From an uncultured Ruminococcus sp. (GTDB lineage: Bacteria > Bacillota > Clostridia > Oscillospirales > Ruminococcaceae), in contig CALDFS010000253.1 of assembly GCA_937942105.1 (NCBI GenBank), positions 1 to 5,041 on the forward strand: a DNA stretch of 5,041 nt. Reading direction: 5' to 3'. The notes below the pieces were generated by a model that searched no databases, was not told the DNA's origin, and saw only the letters and a program-made list of their open reading frames with translations. The position numbers were made by a program, and so were the translations under genes. Shown in pieces: positions 1 to 5,041 of the stretch (its first letter is position 1; each line of letters starts with the position of its first letter).

Positions 1-1
1 C

Positions 2-2029
2 GCCCGTGAGGAAACTCAGAAGGAGCTTTCAAAGGCAGAATCGGAGCTGAGTGGGGCAAGGGAGACTCTTGATAGCTCTCAGAAGGAGCTTGAAAGGATC
101 AAGGCAGACCCCATGGGCGAAATGCCGGAAATAAAGGCTCAGCTTGATGATTCCGAAGCCGAGCTTGCAGAAGCCGAAAAGACCTATTCCGAAAAGCTTG
201 ACGAATACAATCAAGCCTGCGCAGAGGCAGAAGAAGGCTTCGCCGATACCGAAAAGGAACTGACAGACGCCGAAGCAGAGTATGACGACGGCGTTGTAAA
301 GATAGCGGAAGCCCGGGCGGACATCGCGGAAGCAGAGAAGGAGCTTGCTGAGCTGAAGGCGGCTTCAATATACTCGCTCGACCGTCTTACAAATATCGGC
401 TATGCCAGCCTTGAAAACGATACTTCGATTGTATCCGGCGTTGCAAAGGTGTTCCCGCTGTTCTTCTTCCTTGTTGCCGCGCTGGTCTGCATAACCACGA
501 TGACGCGGATGGTCAGCGAAAAGCGAACAGAAAACGGCGTGCTGAAAGCCATGGGCTACGGCGATACCGCAATCATCTCGCAGTATCTTATCTATGCCGG
601 AAGCGCTTCGGCAGTGGGATGTATTCTGGGATTCCTTCTGGGCTCAAAGCTTATGCCTATGGCGCTGTGGCAGGTCTATAAAATAATGTATGCCATAAAT
701 AGACCGATTGACTTCGTGCTGGATTGGAAGCTGTTTGCTCTTTGCGCAGGAATGTATCTTCTTTGCTCGTTGGGAGCAACATGGCTTGTTTGCCGCCGCG
801 ATTTGCAGGAAAACGCAGCCTCGCTGATACGCCCCAAGTCACCTGCGGCGGGTAAGCGAATACTGATTGAGCGCGTGGACTTTATATGGAAGCACGTTAA
901 GTTCCTGCACAAGGTTTCCATTCGCAATATCCTGCGATACAAAAAGCGAATGGTAATGATGATAATAGGCATAGGCGGATGCACGGCGCTTTTGCTGACC
1001 GGCTTCGGTATCCGTGATTCAATTCAGCCAATAATCGATTATCAGTATGACGAAATAACAATCTTCGATGCTGAGGTCAGCTTTATCGACGATATGGACG
1101 ATGACATGATGTCGGAGTTTGAAAGCGCATCGGCAAGCGTTGCGGAGGACGTTTTGTTCCTTCACACCGAAAAGCTTGATTTTATGACCGATGATTCCGA
1201 CAATGCCCCGGCTTCGGTGAACCTGAATGTCTGTGCCGAACAGCCGGAAGGCTTTATAGATCTTCACAGGGGCGATGAAAATGTAGCTTGGCCGCAAAAC
1301 GGCGAAGCTGTTATAAACAACCGCTTGGCAAGCGAATTCGGAGTTAAGGCAGGGGATGAAATCATAGTTCGGGATTCTGACTACAACACCATCCGTGTAA
1401 CGGTGAGCGGAATATTCGATAATTACATTTACGATTACGTTTACATAAGCACGGATACCTACGCAAGCGCTTTGGGCAAGGATCCGGCTATCAACACAGC
1501 ATACGTCTGCTTTAAGGATGGTGAAGACGAGCACTCTGCCGGAGCGGTGCTTCTCAACTGTGAAAATGTTGCCGGTGCTTTTATCAACGGCGATATGCGA
1601 ACACGCGTTGGAAATATGCTTTCAAGTCTTGACTATATCGTGCTGATAGTTCTTGTTTGCGCGGGGGCGCTGGCGTTTATTGTTCTATATAATCTCACCA
1701 ACATTACCATTACTGAAAGATCCCGCGAGATTGCGACTTTGAAGGTTTTAGGCTTCTATCAGAATGAGCAGAACTCCTATGTTTTCAGGGAGAATATAAT
1801 TCTGACGGCAATAGCCTCGATAGCCGGAATTCCGATGGGAATAGCGCTTTTAAACTATGTAATGGCGCAGATAAAGATAAGCTCGATGTACTTCGGCTGC
1901 CGGCTGAACCCTGCAAGCTACCTTATTTCAATAGCAATAACATTTGTGTTCACGGTGATAGTTGACCTCGCTCTGACGGTTAAGACCAAGCGAATTAACA
2001 TGGCTGAGGCTATGAAAGCAATCGAGTAG
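2..2029 (+). CDS. FtsX/MacB-superfamily ABC transporter permease with coiled-coil insert (5' partial)
   Basis: This is the membrane subunit of an ABC transporter. The reading frame is open from base 2 and gives 675 residues, so the true start is upstream; the ATG at 113 lies inside the coiled coil and is not the start. Residues 1-120 are an Ala/Glu/Lys-rich coiled coil with a proline-containing break near residues 36-42. Three membrane segments follow at about 151-171, 195-215 and 244-264, with the FtsX-type loop EKRTENGVLKAMGYG (173-187) after the first. A second half has a membrane segment at about 317-337, an extracytoplasmic MacB-like domain (about 338-542) and three more segments at about 543-565, 599-621 and 640-660. 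It repeats the signature as ERSREIATLKVLGF (from 572). This two-half layout is typical of long Gram-positive FtsX-type permeases, which pair with a LolD/MacB-like ATPase; none is in the window, so it may be upstream. The substrate cannot be read from the sequence. The family call is firm, the role is not. Confidence 0.93.
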   Translation, partial: AREETQKELSKAESELSGARETLDSSQKELERIKADPMGEMPEIKAQLDDSEAELAEAEKTYSEKLDEYNQACAEAEEGFADTEKELTDAEAEYDDGVVKIAEARADIAEAEKELAELKAASIYSLDRLTNIGYASLENDTSIVSGVAKVFPLFFFLVAALVCITTMTRMVSEKRTENGVLKAMGYGDTAIISQYLIYAGSASAVGCILGFLLGSKLMPMALWQVYKIMYAINRPIDFVLDWKLFALCAGMYLLCSLGATWLVCRRDLQENAASLIRPKSPAAGKRILIERVDFIWKHVKFLHKVSIRNILRYKKRMVMMIIGIGGCTALLLTGFGIRDSIQPIIDYQYDEITIFDAEVSFIDDMDDDMMSEFESASASVAEDVLFLHTEKLDFMTDDSDNAPASVNLNVCAEQPEGFIDLHRGDENVAWPQNGEAVINNRLASEFGVKAGDEIIVRDSDYNTIRVTVSGIFDNYIYDYVYISTDTYASALGKDPAINTAYVCFKDGEDEHSAGAVLLNCENVAGAFINGDMRTRVGNMLSSLDYIVLIVLVCAGALAFIVLYNLTNITITERSREIATLKVLGFYQNEQNSYVFRENIILTAIASIAGIPMGIALLNYVMAQIKISSMYFGCRLNPASYLISIAITFVFTVIVDLALTVKTKRINMAEAMKAIE

Positions 2030-2035
2030 CCGTTC

Positions 2036-2062
2036 TTTGCTTTTGATGTGCAAATTTTGTTT
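2036..2062 (+). terminator. Weak candidate terminator after the permease gene
   Basis: Seven bases after the permease stop, TTTGC (2036-2040) can pair with GCAAA (2050-2054) across a 9-nt loop, and a T-rich tract (2055-2062) follows. The stem is only 5 bp with two G-C pairs, so it would be a poor intrinsic terminator. A competing pairing, AAAGCAA (2015-2021) with TTGCTTT (2037-2043), overlaps the stop codon and lacks a clean T tract. No better terminator exists before the next gene. Transcription may therefore read through, or end by another mechanism. Confidence 0.2.
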
Positions 2063-2086
2063 CATATATTGCAATTTTGTTCATAT
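2049..2086 (+). repeat. Imperfect tandem direct repeat upstream of the fucosidase promoter
   Basis: TGCAAATTTTGTTTCATAT (2049-2067) recurs as TGCAATTTTGTTCATAT (2070-2086). The second copy matches throughout except for the loss of one A and one T. The copies start 21 bp apart, about two helical turns, so both present the same face of the DNA. The second copy ends 6 bp before the -35 box. Paired direct sites in this position are typical of AraC/XylS-type activators, but no regulator is encoded here, and AT-rich DNA makes chance similarity possible. The repeat is observed directly; the operator role is inferred. Confidence 0.5.
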
Positions 2087-2092
2087 CCTTTA

Positions 2093-2121
2093 TTGACATA
2101 GTACCGGATATATAGTATCAT
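2093..2121 (+). promoter_or_regulatory. Sigma-A type promoter for the GH95 gene
   Basis: A perfect -35 hexamer TTGACA (2093-2098) is followed by a 17-bp spacer and the -10 hexamer TATCAT (2116-2121), which is one mismatch from consensus. There is no extended -10 TG. Transcription would start near 2127-2129 and give a leader of about 60 nt before the ATG at 2191. The sequence upstream is AT-rich and carries the direct repeat. This promoter lets the fucosidase be expressed independently of the permease. Confidence 0.75.
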
Positions 2122-2179
2122 ATTATCACACACAACAAAAATATAGCATAGTTACATGTGATTTGTGTTAAAAACAACT

Positions 2180-2184
2180 GGAGG
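2180..2184 (+). promoter_or_regulatory. Ribosome binding site of the GH95 gene
   Basis: GGAGG lies 6 nt before the ATG at 2191, an ideal spacing. It decides the start over the later in-frame ATGs at 2230 and 2311, neither of which would leave a complete signal peptide. Confidence 0.9.
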
Positions 2185-2190
2185 ATAATT

Positions 2191-5041
2191 ATGAAACTAC
2201 GGATAATTGCAATTTTATGTGCTTCATTGATGCTTTTTTCAGCTTGCACTGCAAATACGCCAAAAGGCGAAAATAGTTTCATCGATGACAACGAAAAGGA
2301 AGATAACGTCATGGAAAAGAAAGAACCGAAAACGTTGCCGATTGAGTATAAGCTTATATATTCCAAACCCGCAAACCCCGATTCCTATGACGATTGGGAG
2401 CAGCTTTCGCTTCCTGTTGGCAACGGAAATATTGGCGGAAATGTGTTCGGAGCTGTTGGAAAAGAGCGGATTACTCTTAACGAGAAAACCATGTGGACCG
2501 GCGGTCCGAGCGAATCAAGACCGAATTACAACGGCGGAAACAACATTGAATACGGCAAAAACGGCGAAACCTTGAAAGAAGTTCAGCGCCTGTTTGCCGA
2601 GGGAAAGGATGTTGAGGCCTCAGAGCTTTGTGAAAAGCTTATAGGCGACAGCGATGGCTACGGCGGCTATCAGCAGTTCGGCAATCTGTATCTTGATTTT
2701 GGCGAGACTGGCGAAGCTGAAAACTATTCCCGCTCGCTGGACATAGTGAACGGTATAGCAAGCGTTGAATATGACCTTGACGGTGTTCACTATTCAAGAG
2801 AAATTTTCGCAAGCTATGATAAAAACGTAATGATTGTCCGTCTGCTCGCTGAGGGAGGAAGCCTTGAGCTTTCTGTGGGCTTCGAGCCTGAAAACGGCGG
2901 GGCTGCTCCGAGAAGCGTTGAAACGACTGTTTCGGATAACTCCATATCAATCAGCGGCGAGCTTGACGATAACGGTCTTAAATACAGCGGCATGATGACC
3001 GTTGTAACCCCCGAAAAAGAGCAGGTCGGCAAAAACGGTTCTCTTCTTAAGATAAGCGGCACCGAGGAAGCAACCATAATTTTAAGCATGGCGACAGATT
3101 ATGCCCTTTCCTATCCTGAATACCGCACCGGCGAATCGATGGATAAGCTCATCGGAAGGGTAAAGGAAACGGTCGAAAATGCCGCAAAGCTAAGCTATGA
3201 AGACATACGTTATGAGCATATAACCGACTTCTCCAATATGATGGCAAGAACCGATATATCCCTTGGCCAGAAGCTTCCCGATATGACTACCGACGAGCTT
3301 CTTACCGGATACAAATCATCTTCCCTGAGTGCTGAGGATAAGGCGTATTTAGAGGTTCTGTTGTTCCAGTACGGAAGATACCTGCTGGTGTCATCTTCGC
3401 GTGAAAATAATATCCTTCCAGCGAATTTGCAGGGAATATGGGTAGGCACGAACGGAAGCGCATGGAACTCGGACTATCACATTAACGTCAATCTTCAAAT
3501 GAACTATTGGCCTGCTTACTGTGCGAATCTCGCTGAGTGTGCATTACCGATGATAGCATATGTGGACGACCTGCGTGAGCCGGGCAGAGTTACAGCTGCG
3601 GCATACTTTGGTGTTGAATCCACAGACGAAAATCCGGAAAACGGCTTTACTGCCAACACTCAGACAACTCCTTATGGCTGGACCGCTCCCGGGTGGTCGT
3701 TCGACTGGGGATGGTCGCCGGCTGGTGTACCGTGGCTTTTGCAGAATGTCTGGGAGTATTACGAGTATACTATGGATGAGGATTTCCTTCGGGAAACAAT
3801 CTACCCAATACTGAAAGAGGAAGCAAAATTTTACTCGCAGATACTTGTTGAGGACGAAAACGGCAGGCTTATATCCACACCGGCTTATTCGCCCGAGCAT
3901 GGTCCCCGCACAAATGGAAACACATATGAGCAAACCCTTGTTTGGCAGCTGTTTAACGACACCATAACCGCCGCTGAGATAGTCGGCGAGGATGAATCAC
4001 TTATAAATGATTGGAAGGATATACTTTCCCGTCTGCGCCAGCCGATTGAAATAGGCGAGGACGGTCAGATAAAGGAATGGTACTCCGAAACAACCCTTGG
4101 AAGCGTTCCTAAGTCCGACGCTTACGGTCACAGACATCTTTCGCATCTTCTGGGACTGTACCCCGGCGACCTTATTTCAGTAGATACTCCCGAATGGCTG
4201 GAAGCGGCAAGAGTATCGCTTGATGCGCGTGTTGACGTTTCTACCGGCTGGGCAATGGGTCAGCGGATTAATGCCTGGGCGCGCCTGGGTGACGGCGAGC
4301 ATATGTATATGCTGGTTGAGACCCTTATAAAAACCGGAATCCTTGACAACCTGTGGGACACTCATCCTCCGTTCCAGATAGACGGCAATTTTGGATATAC
4401 CTCCGGCGTATGCGAGGCACTTTTGCAGAGCAATATGGGCTATCTGAATATCCTTCCGGCAGTTCCTGATGCCTGGAGCGAAGGAAGCTTTGAAGGTCTT
4501 GTTGGCAGAGGTAATTTTGTTGTAGGAGCCGATTGGAGCAATGGCATTCCCACTGAAATAAGAATCATTTCGCAGAGCGGGGGAGAGTGCAGTCTGAAAT
4601 TTACCCAAGGCGAAGTAACTGTAATCGATTCCGAAGGCAAGAGTGTTGAGTTCAAGACGGATGTTTCAAAGCTAACCTTCAGCACGGAAGCCGGAAAATG
4701 TTACACTGTTACAAATACCGTTGTTCTTGAAACACCGAACAGCCTGAAAGCATTACGAATATCTGAGAGCGAGGTTAAGCTTAGCTGGGATGAAGCTATA
4801 GGAGCAGTCAGCTATTCAGTTTATCGCATGGCGAATGACGGTGAAGCGGAGCTTATCTCCTCTGACGTAGTCGGAACAGAATATACCGATGAAGCTACCG
4901 TCATGGAGGAGAAAGGCGTTTATTCTTACTATGTTTGTGCAGTCAATGGTTCCGGAAATGTAAGTGAACCTTCGGATACAGTCTGTGAGGTCGGATTCAG
5001 AAATGAAACCGTTGACAGCAGCGATGATAGGGTAAAATACA
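2191..5041 (+). CDS. GH95-family alpha-L-fucosidase, secreted lipoprotein with Fn3 domain (3' partial)
   Basis: This enzyme hydrolyses terminal alpha-L-fucose, typically Fuc-alpha-1,2-Gal, with inversion, outside the cell. The frame is open for 950 codons to the window end. Residues 1-19 form a lipoprotein signal peptide: K2 and R4, a hydrophobic core, then LFSAC with C19 as the probable lipid-modified residue. A polar linker follows (20-50). The N-terminal beta domain (about 52-300) opens with the family hallmark WEQLSLPVGNGNIGG (69-83). The (alpha/alpha)6 catalytic part carries H430-I-N432-V-N434 in HINVNLQMNYWPA, E569 in SPEHG, HRHLSHLLGLYPG (647-659) and D731 in PPFQIDGNFG. From memory of Bifidobacterium AfcA, the Asn pair activates water with help from the Asp, and the Glu is the acid, so the enzyme should be active. 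A C-terminal beta domain (about 750-845) precedes an Fn3 domain (about 848-935; W866, YSVYR 875-879, YTD 898-900). Some GH95 members act on alpha-L-galactosides, so substrate is likely rather than certain. No transporter or other glycosidase is visible nearby. Confidence 0.95.
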   Translation, partial: MKLRIIAILCASLMLFSACTANTPKGENSFIDDNEKEDNVMEKKEPKTLPIEYKLIYSKPANPDSYDDWEQLSLPVGNGNIGGNVFGAVGKERITLNEKTMWTGGPSESRPNYNGGNNIEYGKNGETLKEVQRLFAEGKDVEASELCEKLIGDSDGYGGYQQFGNLYLDFGETGEAENYSRSLDIVNGIASVEYDLDGVHYSREIFASYDKNVMIVRLLAEGGSLELSVGFEPENGGAAPRSVETTVSDNSISISGELDDNGLKYSGMMTVVTPEKEQVGKNGSLLKISGTEEATIILSMATDYALSYPEYRTGESMDKLIGRVKETVENAAKLSYEDIRYEHITDFSNMMARTDISLGQKLPDMTTDELLTGYKSSSLSAEDKAYLEVLLFQYGRYLLVSSSRENNILPANLQGIWVGTNGSAWNSDYHINVNLQMNYWPAYCANLAECALPMIAYVDDLREPGRVTAAAYFGVESTDENPENGFTANTQTTPYGWTAPGWSFDWGWSPAGVPWLLQNVWEYYEYTMDEDFLRETIYPILKEEAKFYSQILVEDENGRLISTPAYSPEHGPRTNGNTYEQTLVWQLFNDTITAAEIVGEDESLINDWKDILSRLRQPIEIGEDGQIKEWYSETTLGSVPKSDAYGHRHLSHLLGLYPGDLISVDTPEWLEAARVSLDARVDVSTGWAMGQRINAWARLGDGEHMYMLVETLIKTGILDNLWDTHPPFQIDGNFGYTSGVCEALLQSNMGYLNILPAVPDAWSEGSFEGLVGRGNFVVGADWSNGIPTEIRIISQSGGECSLKFTQGEVTVIDSEGKSVEFKTDVSKLTFSTEAGKCYTVTNTVVLETPNSLKALRISESEVKLSWDEAIGAVSYSVYRMANDGEAELISSDVVGTEYTDEATVMEEKGVYSYYVCAVNGSGNVSEPSDTVCEVGFRNETVDSSDDRVKY

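Noticed and set aside
113..115. ATG at 113 as the start of the permease gene
   Set aside because: The frame is open upstream to the window edge and encodes the same coiled-coil composition. There is no ribosome binding site or promoter, and a start here would remove the N-terminal membrane segment expected for the family.
140..345. Repeated GCCGAAGC/GCAGAAGC-like DNA words in the permease gene as a possible DNA repeat element
   Set aside because: They are explained by the repetitive Ala-Glu coding of the coiled coil, are irregularly spaced and stay in frame.
1019..1534. Minus-strand open frame of 171 codons opposite the permease gene
   Set aside because: It lies wholly within a well-supported gene on the other strand, and its translation has no recognisable domain or ribosome binding site.
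2015..2043. Hairpin AAAGCAA/TTGCTTT overlapping the permease stop codon as an intrinsic terminator
   Set aside because: The stem is short and low in GC, the loop is 15 nt, and only a few T residues follow before mixed sequence.
2121..2126. TATTAT as the -10 box of the GH95 promoter
   Set aside because: It would leave a 22-bp spacer from TTGACA, whereas TATCAT at 2116-2121 gives the optimal 17 bp.
2118..2366. Minus-strand open frame of 82 codons covering the intergenic region and the start of the GH95 gene
   Set aside because: It runs antisense across the promoter, ribosome binding site and signal peptide of the GH95 gene. No ribosome binding site or family resemblance supports it.
3544..3933. 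Minus-strand open frame of 129 codons, and a plus-strand frame at 3560-3814, inside the GH95 gene
   Set aside because: Both overlap the catalytic region of GH95, whose motifs are clearly in another frame. Their translations are low in recognisable structure and look like frame shadows.

Overview
The window looks like chromosomal DNA from a Gram-positive gut anaerobe of the Clostridia, most likely Ruminococcaceae/Oscillospiraceae-like. The grounds are moderate GC, frequent ATA isoleucine codons, a strong GGAGG ribosome binding site, a lipobox-type signal peptide on an extracellular glycosidase, and a large FtsX-type permease with a coiled-coil insert of the kind common in these bacteria. The taxonomic call is inference; no rRNA or marker gene is present.

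Layout: (1) Positions 2-2029 (+) hold the 3' part of a large ABC transporter permease of the FtsX/MacB superfamily. Its beginning lies upstream of the window. (2) Positions 2030-2190 are an AT-rich intergenic region with no convincing strong terminator. It contains an imperfect direct repeat with a period of about 21 bp, and next to it a near-consensus sigma-A promoter (TTGACA, 17 bp, TATCAT), a leader of about 60 nt and a good Shine-Dalgarno. (3) Positions 2191 to the window end (+) hold the start and most of a secreted, probably lipid-anchored GH95-family alpha-L-fucosidase. All catalytic motifs known for the family are present. It is followed by an Fn3 domain and by what may be the first residues of a further carbohydrate-binding module. 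Its end lies beyond the window.

The two genes point the same way but appear to be separate transcription units, because the fucosidase has its own promoter. Nothing indicates a shared function. The fucosidase would remove terminal (probably alpha-1,2-linked) fucose from host or plant glycans at the cell surface. The permease would export or extract a substrate (lipid, peptide or lipoprotein), or signal across the membrane, with an ATPase encoded elsewhere. I see no clear new biological system, no mobile element, no CRISPR array and no RNA gene. The most interesting non-coding signal is the repeat-plus-promoter arrangement upstream of the fucosidase, which resembles an activator-controlled sugar-utilization promoter.
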